This document shows positions 40,766 to 49,972 of a stretch of 64,000 nt of DNA, one piece after another (positions within the stretch are counted from its first letter, which is position 1; each line of letters starts with the position of its first letter). Source of the stretch: Ruminococcus sp. (GTDB lineage: Bacteria > Bacillota > Clostridia > Oscillospirales > Ruminococcaceae); assembly GCA_017470535.1 (NCBI GenBank), contig JAFUYP010000005.1, positions 1 to 64,000 of the forward strand, read 5' to 3'. Below the pieces are notes generated by a model. It had not been told where the DNA came from. It saw only the letters and a program-made list of their open reading frames with translations, and searched no databases. The position numbers were made by a program, and so were the translations under genes.

Positions 40766-42132
40766 ATATTCTCCTTTGGTCTGTAAAAGTCTCTGAGCTT
40801 TTTCCTGTCAACGACTACAAATGCCGCCGCAAGTGCCGCTGCTGTGACCGCCCAGCTGACTGGGTACGCCGCCATAAGCACATCGAAGTGCTTATTATTC
40901 ATAAACACAAGATACATCCAGCCTATCCTGACACCGCACACGCCTGCCATACACACGACAGCCGGCACGAAGGAATAGCCAAAGCCCCTCATATAGCCTG
41001 AGAAGATCTCGATGAACACATTGACGAACTCGGCGCACAGGATAAACCTTATCCTGACAAGCCCTGTCGATATAACGTCGGGGTCGGAGTTGAAAAGCCC
41101 GAGCAGCGGTCTGCCGAGCGCAAGGATAAGCATTGCAAGCAACACTGTGAATATCATATCCTGCAAAAGTGTTATCTTAAATACTTTTCTGCATCTGTCG
41201 GGCTTGCGTGCCCCGTAGTTCTGCCCGATAAAGGTCGTACACGCCTGCCCGAAGGCATTTATCACATAATAGACGAATATCTCTATATTGAATGCCGCCG
41301 ACGAGCCTGCCATTACGTCATTGCCGAGGCTGTTGACTGCTGACTGGAGTATGAGGTTCGATACTGCGAACACCATTCCCTGAAAGCCTGCCGGCAGCCC
41401 GATAGCTGTCATTCTGCGAAATATCGCCCAGTCTATGCCGAGCTTTTTAAAGGAGAACCTTATCGCCGACTGCTCACGTCTTAAAAAGAATATCAGCAAG
41501 CCGGAGCTTACGGCGTTTGAGATCATCGTCGCAAGTGCGACGCCGTTTACGGTCATGCCCAGCACCAGCACGAAGAAAAGGTTCAAGATCACGTTTATAA
41601 CGCCTGACACCGTCAGGCAGATAAGCGGCGTGCGTGTATTGCCACGGCTGCGGAAAACTGCTGACGCAAAGTCATAAAGCAGTATCACGGGAAGCCCCAT
41701 GACATACACCCGGAAGTAAAGCCTTGACATCTCATACACATCATCGGGTATCGACATAAGCCCCAGTATCTTATCTGCGAAAAGCTCACACAAAAGCGCT
41801 AACACCACACCGCAGAGAAATGAAAAGGTAAGTGCTGTATGTACGCTTTTTTGTACAGCTTTATCGTTTTTCTGACCGGTAAAGCTCGCTATTACGACAT
41901 TTGCGCCTATGGATATACCTATAAAAAGGCTGATTATCATATTTATAACGGGGGCGTTGCTGCCGACTGCCGCCATAGCGTTCTTGCCGACAAACTGCCC
42001 TACCACTGCAATATCCGCCGCATTGAAAAGCTGCTGCAATATACCTGTTGCTGCAAGCGGCAAAGCAAATCTCAAGGTCTTATCGCCGATAGTGCCGTTA
42101 AGCATATCAAGCTCTGTATTGGTCCTGCTCAT
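40762..42132 (-). CDS. MATE-family multidrug/Na+ antiporter
   Basis: This 456-aa membrane protein of the MATE (DinF/NorM-like) family has 12 predicted transmembrane segments. Its N-terminus (LRFALPLAATGILQQLFNAADIAVVGQFVG) and IGISIGANVVIASFTGQKN are the clostridial MATE signatures. MATE exporters pump cationic drugs or metabolites out in exchange for H+ or Na+. It is translationally coupled to the DUF3737 gene downstream. Confidence 0.92.
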   Translation of the reverse strand: MSRTNTELDMLNGTIGDKTLRFALPLAATGILQQLFNAADIAVVGQFVGKNAMAAVGSNAPVINMIISLFIGISIGANVVIASFTGQKNDKAVQKSVHTALTFSFLCGVVLALLCELFADKILGLMSIPDDVYEMSRLYFRVYVMGLPVILLYDFASAVFRSRGNTRTPLICLTVSGVINVILNLFFVLVLGMTVNGVALATMISNAVSSGLLIFFLRREQSAIRFSFKKLGIDWAIFRRMTAIGLPAGFQGMVFAVSNLILQSAVNSLGNDVMAGSSAAFNIEIFVYYVINAFGQACTTFIGQNYGARKPDRCRKVFKITLLQDMIFTVLLAMLILALGRPLLGLFNSDPDVISTGLVRIRFILCAEFVNVFIEIFSGYMRGFGYSFVPAVVCMAGVCGVRIGWMYLVFMNNKHFDVLMAAYPVSWAVTAAALAAAFVVVDRKKLRDFYRPKENI

Positions 42133-42179
42133 ACATTCCCCGGAAAAGCACCGGGAGGATCTCTCCCCTCTTTAAAATT

Positions 42180-42206
42180 ACCGCACAGAAAATCTCCTGT
42201 GCGGTA
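42180..42206 (-). terminator. Possible terminator after the dockerin protein gene
   Basis: ACCGCACAG pairs with CTGTGCGGT around an 8-base loop. On the minus strand the stem is followed by AATTTT, a weak T run. Confidence 0.5.
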
Positions 42207-42265
42207 TCTTGATAATACTATAATATCATTTATATAATAACTGCGTATATATAAACTTTTAATAT

Positions 42266-44050
42266 TTATGCGAGCCTGAGCTCTACGTTCCAGCCGGCTA
42301 TTTTCTGCTGGATAAGCAGGACATCGTTTATATTTACCATGCCGTCTGCGTTGACGTCGCTTGCGTACTCATCAATATCTACGTTCCAGCCGGCTATCTT
42401 CTGCTGGATAAGCAGGACATCATTTATATTTATCTTGCCGCTGCTGTCAGCGTCGCCGGGAAGAGCGCCATTTATAAGATCATAGTTTATACCGTTTTTG
42501 ACGGCGTATTTATATGCCGCAGAATCCTTGACGCATCTGATCGTATAGCCGTTGACCTTCTGAGGTAAAAGCTCTGAATAGTCGCCGTCGAATTTATAAT
42601 TTATCTGTCCGTAAGCAGCACTCTCGTAGCCAAAGGAATGATCGCCTATGGTCTTTACGCTCTGGGGGATAGTTATTGTCGTGGTGTTATTAAGATTCAT
42701 CATATAAAACGCACCGGAGCCTATACTTGTGAGCTTTGACGGCAGCTTTTCTACATTCATATCGGTACAGTACATAAACGCATCACTGCCGATAGTTTCA
42801 AGTGATGACGGCATATTTACATCTTTTAAATTATAGCAAAAGGCAAATGCGCCGCTTTTTATCTCACGGACTGTATCGGGGAGCGTTATGCTCTCACATA
42901 CCGTCTTATTCAAAAACGCATACTCGTCTATCACCGTTACCGGCATACCGAGGATAGTTCCGGGGACAGTAATAGTCTTTTCATCAATATTGCATTTGGT
43001 TATCGTGGCTGTATCGTCATCATTAAAGGAGAAGTCATAATCTTCAAGCAGCTGTACAAGCTCTTTACTCACATATTTTGTATAGTCAAAGTCAGCTTGC
43101 GGTATTTCTGGCGGATCGTAGAAATAAACGCCCGTCGTACCCTTACTGTCTGCTGTGGTATGGTCTTTATCAAATCTGTCGCTGCCCCTGGCAAAAAACT
43201 CATGAGATACTCTGCCGGTATCGTTCCATGTCACATCTACATGGTAGTATTTGCCGTCGTCGAGCTTGATAACGTTCCACTGGTGAGGTTCTCCTGATCC
43301 GTTGCCGATAACAAGCACGGTATCAACCCCTAAGTAGTTCATAACGAGAGAAAAGCACTCTGAATAGCTCTCGCACACGCCTAAGCCGTTTTCTATGATG
43401 CCCATTATATTATAAAGCCCCGGGTCGTTCGTGATAGTATCAGGATACTGCGCTATCCCTATTATCCTGTCCTGAACGATGAGCGCTTTCTCATAAATGC
43501 TCGAAAGAGAGTCTGTCCCCTTTGTCATGGCTGACAAAAAGGCGTTTATCTTCTGCTTACATTCTGCACGGTACTCAGCATCTGCATACTGCTTATCTAT
43601 ATAGCAGCCCATAGTATTATAATTATACACTATCCTTGATGAGATAAAGTAAAAAAGCGGATTATCATGGCACAGGATATTATGGACATCGCTGATCTGA
43701 TCGATGCTTACGCCAAGCTCGGAGTAGTTGACTTTGCCTGCTTCAACTATATCGCCGCCGGGCGAATAGTTATTGCTGTAATCCTTATCAGACTCCCAGA
43801 CTTCAAGAAAAATGTCGTACATCTTATCATAAAACGTCTGCAACGCCTTACCGTTTTCAAGAGTACCCAGAAACTCATAGCCATAGCGTGAAGAGCATCT
43901 CTCGGCAAGTGATATGCTCTTACTGTCAGACAGGCTCACCGCACCGGCTGATGCAGTTTGCTGTGCCGAGACAGGTACGCTTACTGACAGCGGTGTTACC
44001 GCCATTGCTGCCGCTGCAAGCAAGGATACTAGTTTTTTATTCTTCTTCAT
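42266..44050 (-). CDS. Dockerin-bearing secreted transglutaminase-like / LRR protein
   Basis: This 594-aa exported protein has a signal peptide (1-29). A transglutaminase-like domain of papain-type has Cys226 (GVCESYS), His256 (EPHQWNV) and Asp272 (YHVDVTWND). BspA-type LRR_5 repeats follow (VTVIDEYAFLNKTVCESI, VREIKSGAFAFC, IGSDAFMYC). The last 60 residues are a type I dockerin with two Ca-binding repeats, GDADSSGKININDVLLIQQK and the near copy DVNADGMVNINDVLLIQQK, each ending KIAGWNV. The dockerin would plug the protein into a cohesin of a cellulosome-like complex. No cohesin is in the window. Cargo may be protein crosslinking or peptide cleavage at the cell surface. Confidence 0.88.
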   Translation of the reverse strand: MKKNKKLVSLLAAAAMAVTPLSVSVPVSAQQTASAGAVSLSDSKSISLAERCSSRYGYEFLGTLENGKALQTFYDKMYDIFLEVWESDKDYSNNYSPGGDIVEAGKVNYSELGVSIDQISDVHNILCHDNPLFYFISSRIVYNYNTMGCYIDKQYADAEYRAECKQKINAFLSAMTKGTDSLSSIYEKALIVQDRIIGIAQYPDTITNDPGLYNIMGIIENGLGVCESYSECFSLVMNYLGVDTVLVIGNGSGEPHQWNVIKLDDGKYYHVDVTWNDTGRVSHEFFARGSDRFDKDHTTADSKGTTGVYFYDPPEIPQADFDYTKYVSKELVQLLEDYDFSFNDDDTATITKCNIDEKTITVPGTILGMPVTVIDEYAFLNKTVCESITLPDTVREIKSGAFAFCYNLKDVNMPSSLETIGSDAFMYCTDMNVEKLPSKLTSIGSGAFYMMNLNNTTTITIPQSVKTIGDHSFGYESAAYGQINYKFDGDYSELLPQKVNGYTIRCVKDSAAYKYAVKNGINYDLINGALPGDADSSGKININDVLLIQQKIAGWNVDIDEYASDVNADGMVNINDVLLIQQKIAGWNVELRLA

Positions 44051-44078
44051 AGCAAAACCTCCCTGTTATTATAAAAAG

Positions 44079-45227
44079 CTATGCTGCCTTTTGTATTGCC
44101 TCGCTGTCATTTTCACTCGCTGCCTCTTCAAGAGCATAGAAAAGTGACATTGCCTTATCATAGTCCATAAAATCAGCGGCGTTGTCCTCTTTATCTGCAT
44201 TCTTACGGACTGCGACCTCTGGGTGGAACTGCACACCTATACAGAAGCTGCGGTCTGCACGTTCAACGCCCTCTATTATCTGTTCGCCCTGCGTTGTTGT
44301 ATAGGCATTAACAGTAAGAGCAGTATCGTCTATACTGCCGACCAGCTGATGATGCCACGATGGTGCGCCGTCGATGCTTTCAGTGCCAAGTATCTCATAA
44401 AGCTGTGTATCCCTGACGATGTCTGCCGGGTGAGGGACGAGATCCTTTTTCTCGGGGTCACGGTGTTCATTATCATAGTCTATGCCCTTTTCCTTGAACC
44501 ACGTTCCTATATCCTGGATCATATCAGCGCCCGACACCACCGAAAGCATCTGCATACCACGGCAGATACAAAGTGTGGGGATATTATTATCTATACAGTA
44601 TTTAAGCAGGATATAGTCGGACACATCACGCTCGGCTGAAAAATCGCCGTCCTCCTCTATACCGTGCCAGGGCTGCTCGTTATAGTAAAGCGTAGGGCTT
44701 ATATCCCAGCCGCCCGGGAAGATGATACAGTCAACATCCTCCATGACTTTATCGGCATCTGAGCCTGCCCAGCCGTTTGTCTTGACCAGCTTTGCAGCCT
44801 GTGATGAAAGTATACCGTGCTCGTCCTTATATTCCTTTTTAAGCTCGTTGTTCTCATATTCAAGGTAATCAGGTCTGACCATATCAAGCACTACAAGCTC
44901 GACATCTGCGCTCTTTGCAGTTTCTTCGACCGTCTTTAAGGTAGATGTATACGAATACGAATCAGGCACGTTGCTCCATGCGACTGCGACCTTTATACTG
45001 TCACTGTCTGTTTTATCATTATCCTGCAAAGAAGAGGTATCCTCCGGATCAGCTGAGGACGCAGTAGTATCCGGCAGGCTCTCGTCTGATGAAATATCCT
45101 GTGAAGTGCTTTTGTCAGCGCTCTCTTTATCACACGCCGAAAAAGACAGTGCAGTGGTGCCTATCATCAAGGCAAGCAAAACGGAGAGCCCTTTACGGCG
45201 GATATTGATATGTGTATTCATGTTCAA
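44079..45227 (-). CDS. Lipoprotein with class-I glutamine amidotransferase (peptidase C26) domain
   Basis: This 382-aa protein has a signal peptide with lipobox FSAC (Cys32), a Ser/Asp/Thr-rich linker to about residue 78 and then a GATase-1-like domain of the gamma-glutamyl-GABA hydrolase (PuuD) type: CIIFPGGWDISPTLY, the nucleophile elbow TLCICRGMQMLSV, PSWHHQLV and GVQFHPEV. Catalytic Cys, His and Glu are kept. Known relatives act in the cytoplasm, whereas this one is exported and lipid-anchored. It lies 28 bp upstream of the dockerin protein on the same strand, so both may be one transcription unit. Confidence 0.85.
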   Translation of the reverse strand: MNMNTHINIRRKGLSVLLALMIGTTALSFSACDKESADKSTSQDISSDESLPDTTASSADPEDTSSLQDNDKTDSDSIKVAVAWSNVPDSYSYTSTLKTVEETAKSADVELVVLDMVRPDYLEYENNELKKEYKDEHGILSSQAAKLVKTNGWAGSDADKVMEDVDCIIFPGGWDISPTLYYNEQPWHGIEEDGDFSAERDVSDYILLKYCIDNNIPTLCICRGMQMLSVVSGADMIQDIGTWFKEKGIDYDNEHRDPEKKDLVPHPADIVRDTQLYEILGTESIDGAPSWHHQLVGSIDDTALTVNAYTTTQGEQIIEGVERADRSFCIGVQFHPEVAVRKNADKEDNAADFMDYDKAMSLFYALEEAASENDSEAIQKAA

Positions 45228-45572
45228 TTACCTCTTTTCAGTATGTAGTATATTGTTGGATAAGGCTTTGCTGCGGTGTTTTATAAGGCACACATACATT
45301 TTTGTTATACATTACTGTTAATTATAACGCAAATTTATGAATTTGTCAATCGTTACGGGTACGAAAGGATATTGTTAAAATATATAGCTATAAGCACTGC
45401 GGATATACGATGCTGCCTTGATCAGCGGAAAATTGGATACTCTGTTTTTTTATGGCTGTATGCAAGATTTGACTAATGGTAAATAAGCATATATTTATAA
45501 ACAAATTATTACTCCGGCTGTTTTTTCTTTTGTCGTAAATTGCCGAAAAAGCGGAGAACAGGCGGATTTTTG
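45228..45572. other. Divergent intergenic region
   Basis: No gene is seen between the amidotransferase lipoprotein and the condensation-protein unit; the sequence is A/T-rich. Confidence 0.6.
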
Positions 45573-45601
45573 TTGACATATGGGGGGGTTTGGGTTATAA
45601 T
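45573..45601 (+). promoter_or_regulatory. Consensus promoter for the acyl-transfer cluster
   Basis: Perfect TTGACA (45573-45578) and perfect TATAAT (45596-45601) with a 17-bp spacer that contains a run of seven G. The start codon is 38 bp on, with GGAGG before it. Confidence 0.88.
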
Positions 45602-45639
45602 GATATTTGTAAAAATCAATAATTGCAGGAGGAAAGGAT

Positions 45640-47022
45640 ATGGCTGAAAAATACGCACTTACGGCAGCGCAGAATATGCACTACCAGTGGATAAAAAGCT
45701 ACAAGACACAGCAGGTAGCAGGGCTTAGCATAGCGGCGGCATTCAAGTTTGATCTGGATTTTGAGATACTCAAAAAATGCCTTATGCTCGAAGCTGAACG
45801 TTACGGCTGTCTGCGGCTGAGGTTTACAAAGCCTGACAAAAACGGCGAGATACAGCAGTATCTTGCAGCGCTTGATGATGAGCCTGAGTTTGCAGATCTT
45901 TCGGGCGGCAGCATGGAGGACGCTGACAGGATCATGCAGAGCTGGGCTTACATTACCTTTGACGGCGATGATATACCGATGACTGAATTCAAGCTCGTAA
46001 AGCTGCCGGACGGATTCAGAGGGTTCTTTGCTCACATAGACCACAGGCTCATTGATTCTGTCGGTGTGGCTGTAATGGTCGGCGATGTGATGCAGCTTTA
46101 TGCGTATTATGCCTTCGGTGCTGAATACCCTGCCGAGCTTGCGGACTTTGAAAAGGTACTTAAAAGCGATCTTGACAAGGCTGCAAACCCCAGACGTCTT
46201 GCAAAAGCCAAAAAGCTATGGGACGAGGATCTTGATCTCAACGGCGAGCCGTTATACTCTGACATTCAGGGCAGGAGCGTGCTTGAAGAAGCAAGAAAGC
46301 GTCATGGCGACCCGGATCTGCGCTGTGCTGACATTGAGAGAAAGCAGCTTTTCGTTGCAGTCAAGGACTACAAGCTCGAAGCTGAAAGTGCAAGGCAGGT
46401 GATGGATTTCTGTATGCAGAGGCAGATCTCCCCTACCAATCTTCTTTTACTGGTGCTGAGGACTTATCTTTCTATGGTCAATGAAAGGCAGGAGGACATA
46501 ACTGTTGAGAACTTCATCTCACGGCGCTCGACTACCGATGAGCAGACCTCGGGCGGCAGCAGGACGATATGCTTCCCGTGCAGGACGGTCATTTTGGGAG
46601 ATACGACGTTTTTAGACGCCGCAAAGAAAATACAGAACGTACAGAACCGCATATACATGAACGGCGGCTACGACCCTGAGCTTATAAGGGCTGAGATGAA
46701 GCGCCGCTACAACACCCCTGACGACACCACATATGTCAGCTGCTATCTTACATATCAGCCGCCGCTGCCGCTTTCGGGCAACCCGAAGCTCAAACAGATC
46801 CCGATAAGGGTAAAGTGGTTTGCAAACGGTGCGGCAACTAAAAAGATGTATCTGACAGTTTCACATCTGCCGGACGGGCAGCTGAACTTCTCCTATCACT
46901 ATCAGACGGTATGTCTTGAAGAAAAGGATATGGAAGTGCTTTACTACTTTATGATGCGCATACTTTTCAGAGGGATAGAAGACCCCTCTCGTACACTTGA
47001 TGAAATTATGGATATGGTCTGA
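45640..47022 (+). CDS. Stand-alone condensation-domain-like acyltransferase
   Basis: This 460-aa protein resembles NRPS condensation domains and other CoA-dependent acyltransferases. The C1-like motif is LTAAQNMHYQW (7-17). The HHxxxDG box reads DHRLIDS (134-140): the second, catalytic His135 and Asp139 are kept, while the first His and the Gly are replaced. FISRRSTTDEQTSGG, FPCRTVI and the NFSYHYQT segment correspond to later C-domain motifs. It would join an acyl group on the carrier protein encoded next to it to an amine or alcohol. No adenylation NRPS module is present. Confidence 0.75.
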   Translation: MAEKYALTAAQNMHYQWIKSYKTQQVAGLSIAAAFKFDLDFEILKKCLMLEAERYGCLRLRFTKPDKNGEIQQYLAALDDEPEFADLSGGSMEDADRIMQSWAYITFDGDDIPMTEFKLVKLPDGFRGFFAHIDHRLIDSVGVAVMVGDVMQLYAYYAFGAEYPAELADFEKVLKSDLDKAANPRRLAKAKKLWDEDLDLNGEPLYSDIQGRSVLEEARKRHGDPDLRCADIERKQLFVAVKDYKLEAESARQVMDFCMQRQISPTNLLLLVLRTYLSMVNERQEDITVENFISRRSTTDEQTSGGSRTICFPCRTVILGDTTFLDAAKKIQNVQNRIYMNGGYDPELIRAEMKRRYNTPDDTTYVSCYLTYQPPLPLSGNPKLKQIPIRVKWFANGAATKKMYLTVSHLPDGQLNFSYHYQTVCLEEKDMEVLYYFMMRILFRGIEDPSRTLDEIMDMV

Positions 47023-47037
47023 AAGGAGCAAAAAAAC

Positions 47038-47277
47038 ATGGAAGAGAGATTCAAGGAGCTTGCAGCTCAGTACTGCACGATAGACGCTAAGGACATTACA
47101 AATGATATGACATTCAGAGATGATCTGGGGTTCTCATCGCTTGACCTTATGACATTCTTAGGTGATCTTGAGGATGAATTCGACACCGAGTTTGAGCTTG
47201 GCGATGACGAGCAGAAGCTGTCGAATATGCGCACAGTCGGCGACGCTATCGAATTTTTAAAGTCTTACATCGATTAA
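47038..47277 (+). CDS. Acyl carrier protein
   Basis: This 79-aa carrier protein has the phosphopantetheine attachment site LGFSSLD with Ser34 and an acidic four-helix profile. It differs from the usual fatty-acid AcpP and is dedicated to this cluster by position, 15 bp after the condensation gene and 22 bp before the ligase gene. A phosphopantetheinyl transferase is not in the window. Confidence 0.9.
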   Translation: MEERFKELAAQYCTIDAKDITNDMTFRDDLGFSSLDLMTFLGDLEDEFDTEFELGDDEQKLSNMRTVGDAIEFLKSYID

Positions 47278-47299
47278 GATCACTCGGAGGTGCAATACT

Positions 47300-48826
47300 A
47301 TGAGCAAGACATTAAGAGAATTATGGGACAAGTGCGCTGAGAGCTTTTCTGACAAGCCGGCTGTCCGCTGGATAGAAAACAAGGACATCAAAGAAAAAAG
47401 CTACAAGGAGCTTGACACTAATATAGTCAAGATAAGAAAGGGCATATCGGCTCAGGGGCTTAGTAATACGCACATAGCGCTTTTAGGTATAAGCTCTGTC
47501 AGGTGGGTAGAAGCATATTTCGGCGTTATCACAGGAAAGAACACTGCCGTGCCGATAGATGCTGCCTTAGCGCCTGCTGATATAATTGATCTTCTGAACC
47601 GCTCGGACACGCAGGGGCTTTTTATAGACCCGAGGTTCGCAGCGCTTGTCCCGCACATCAGACAGCACTGTCCAAAGGTCAAAAAGCTATGGACGCTTGC
47701 TGATGAGGCGATAGACGGCACACAGACAGTTTCCGACCTTATGGCAGACGGTGAGGGCAGTGAGGACGTCGCTGCACCGCAGGAGGACGATGTCGCTATG
47801 ATAATCTACACCTCCGGCACGACTGGCAAGAGCAAGGGCGTTATGCTTTTACAGAAAAATCTGTTTACCAATGTTGAGGCGCTGGCGATAGGTCCGAAGC
47901 CCGGTGTGGTATTTATGAGCGTTCTGCCGGTACACCACGCTTACTGTCTTGTTATGGACTGGTTACAGGGATTCCAGATGGGGGCGGTGCTTTGCATAAA
48001 TGATTCGCTCCTGCATATCGTGAAGAATCTTTCTGTTTTCAAGCCGCACGTTATGCTCATGGTGCCGCTTATGATAGAGACTATATACAAGCGTCTTAGA
48101 AGTGCAGGTGCTAAAATGACTCCCGAGGAGGTAAGGCAGAAGATATTTGGCGGAAACCTCAAAAGGATATACACCGGCGGCGCACATCTTGACCCGTACT
48201 ACATTGATGAATTTGCAAAGTATGATGTACTCGTGCTTGAAGGCTACGGCATGAGCGAATGCTCACCTGTTATAAGCTCGAACACCGAGAGCCACTACAA
48301 GGCAGGCTCGGTAGGTAAGCCTTTGCCGAATGTAAAGATAAAGTTCTCTGAATCAGGTGAGATACTCGTTCATGGGTCAAGTGTTATGACAGGCTACTAC
48401 AACATGGAAAAGGAAACAGAGGAAACTCTCAAGGACGGCTGGCTGCACACAGGTGACAAGGGCTACATGGACGAGGACGGCTTCCTGTACATAAACGGAA
48501 GAGTGAAGAATCTTATTATCCTTTCAAACGGTGAGAACATATCGCCCGAGGAGATAGAAACAAAGATAGCGCTTGCACCGATAGTGAGCGAGGTCATTGT
48601 TACAGGTGATGACAACGCTCTTACTGCAAGGATATTCCCCGAGCCGGAGGCAGCGGCTTCAATGAGCAAGGACGAGCTTAAAGCGGCGCTCCAGCAGATA
48701 CTTGATGAATACAACAAGGAGCAGCCGACTTACAGGCAGCTGTCAAGGCTCATCATCAGGAAGAACCCGTTCTTAAAGACCTCAACGAGAAAGATAATCC
48801 GTGCGAAGGTAGACACAGACGAATAA
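47300..48826 (+). CDS. Acyl-AMP ligase / acyl-ACP synthetase (ANL family)
   Basis: This 508-aa adenylate-forming enzyme has YTSGTTGKSKG at 170-180, GYGMSE, WLHTGDKGYMDEDGFLYING and GRVKNLIILSNGENISPEEIE, and near the end Lys in TSTRKIIR as the catalytic lysine of the C-terminal subdomain. It would activate a fatty or other carboxylic acid as acyl-AMP and load it on the neighbouring carrier protein. A long-chain acid is likely from resemblance to long-chain acyl-CoA synthetases; the substrate is not provable from sequence. Confidence 0.88.
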   Translation: MSKTLRELWDKCAESFSDKPAVRWIENKDIKEKSYKELDTNIVKIRKGISAQGLSNTHIALLGISSVRWVEAYFGVITGKNTAVPIDAALAPADIIDLLNRSDTQGLFIDPRFAALVPHIRQHCPKVKKLWTLADEAIDGTQTVSDLMADGEGSEDVAAPQEDDVAMIIYTSGTTGKSKGVMLLQKNLFTNVEALAIGPKPGVVFMSVLPVHHAYCLVMDWLQGFQMGAVLCINDSLLHIVKNLSVFKPHVMLMVPLMIETIYKRLRSAGAKMTPEEVRQKIFGGNLKRIYTGGAHLDPYYIDEFAKYDVLVLEGYGMSECSPVISSNTESHYKAGSVGKPLPNVKIKFSESGEILVHGSSVMTGYYNMEKETEETLKDGWLHTGDKGYMDEDGFLYINGRVKNLIILSNGENISPEEIETKIALAPIVSEVIVTGDDNALTARIFPEPEAAASMSKDELKAALQQILDEYNKEQPTYRQLSRLIIRKNPFLKTSTRKIIRAKVDTDE

Positions 48827-48831
48827 ATAAA

Positions 48832-49003
48832 GGCAACACCGCACGACCATTGTGTGTCAGATGCGCCGTCCGGATTTTCGTCAGAATGCCCATTTTTGCC
48901 GCCGTTTTACTGGCGTAAGACAAGGTAAAATTGGGTATTATGACGGAAATCCGGCAAGCAGATGGCATACAAAGGCGTGAGCCGGTGGTCGTGCGGTGTT
49001 GCC
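48832..49003 (+). mobile_element. 172-bp terminal-inverted-repeat element, copy C
   Basis: Its ends are a perfect 18-bp inverted repeat (GGCAACACCGCACGACCA and complement). It has the same length and orientation as copy A, with a shared right end (GCAAG-x-AGATGGCATACAAA). It sits 5 bp beyond the ligase stop codon, inside the acyl-transfer cluster. Confidence 0.88.
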
Positions 49004-49036
49004 TAAAAAAACAAAAGAAAAGGAAACCACAGGCTA

Positions 49037-49972
49037 ATGAGCAAGACCATTTACACGCACATATCAGGCAGTGACGCTCTGCCGCTGGAGGTCATGCGGG
49101 TCACACCCGACGACACAAAGGACATAAGGGGCATAGTACAGCTTGTTCACGGAAAGAATGAGCACAAGGAGCTGTACGAGGAATTTATGAGGTATCTTTC
49201 CTCTTACGGGTATGTGACTATTATCCATGACAACCGTGGGCACGGAAACTCAGTACTCCGTCCGGCTGACAGAGGGTATATGTATGAGGGCGGAATGAAT
49301 GCCTTTATAGAGGACATATATGAGATAAGCTGTGATATAAAAGAATGGTGCGAAAAGGAATACGGCAGAGATCTGCCGATAACGCTGCTCGGGCACAGCA
49401 TGGGGTCTATGGCAATACGCTGCTACATCAGGGAGCATGACACCATGATAGACAGGTTAGGAGTTATCGGCAGCCCGTCAAAGAGCAGGCTCGCACCAAT
49501 AGGGCTGATGCTCGTCAGGGGATACAGCAGGCTGCGTGGCGGCAGGGTGCGTTCAAAGCTCGTTGACTTTTTTATAATGAGAATGAAGTACGCTCGTCTT
49601 GACCGCAAAGAGAAAATGCACGGTTCCTGGACAAACACAAATACTGAGGCTGTTAAAAAGCGTCAGCAGGACGAAAAATGCAGATTCAAATTTACTCTGA
49701 GCGGTTTTGAGTGCATGACAGGCTTGTCGATACTTACCTACAAGGGCGGCTATACAGCGAAAAATCCCGATCTGAAAATAAGATTTTTCTCGGGATACGA
49801 TGACCCTTGCATGGGGTCGGTACAAAAGCAAAAGCAGTCAATGGCTTTTCTTAGGCGGCGTGGCTACAAGAATATCTCGGGCAAGGTATACCACGGTATG
49901 CGGCATGATATTCTGAACGAGCGAAGAAAGGACAAGGTATATAAGGATATTTTAAAATTTATAGAAGAATAA
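49037..49972 (+). CDS. Alpha/beta hydrolase, monoacylglycerol-lipase type
   Basis: This 311-aa soluble serine hydrolase has HGKNEHKELYEEF (oxyanion region), HDNRGHGNS and the nucleophile elbow LLGHSMGS with Ser121; a later FFSGYDDPC and GMRHDILNE carry the acid and catalytic His. It matches the lysophospholipase/monoacylglycerol lipase family. It follows the ligase gene by 210 bp, with element C in between, so it may or may not be in the same unit. It could act as the releasing thioesterase/lipase of the cluster. Confidence 0.88.
   Translation: MSKTIYTHISGSDALPLEVMRVTPDDTKDIRGIVQLVHGKNEHKELYEEFMRYLSSYGYVTIIHDNRGHGNSVLRPADRGYMYEGGMNAFIEDIYEISCDIKEWCEKEYGRDLPITLLGHSMGSMAIRCYIREHDTMIDRLGVIGSPSKSRLAPIGLMLVRGYSRLRGGRVRSKLVDFFIMRMKYARLDRKEKMHGSWTNTNTEAVKKRQQDEKCRFKFTLSGFECMTGLSILTYKGGYTAKNPDLKIRFFSGYDDPCMGSVQKQKQSMAFLRRRGYKNISGKVYHGMRHDILNERRKDKVYKDILKFIEE

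Noticed and set aside
40762..42132. MATE exporter as exporter of a product of the nearby clusters
   Set aside because: It is coupled to the DUF3737 gene and separated from the acyl-transfer cluster by two divergent genes; no link can be shown.
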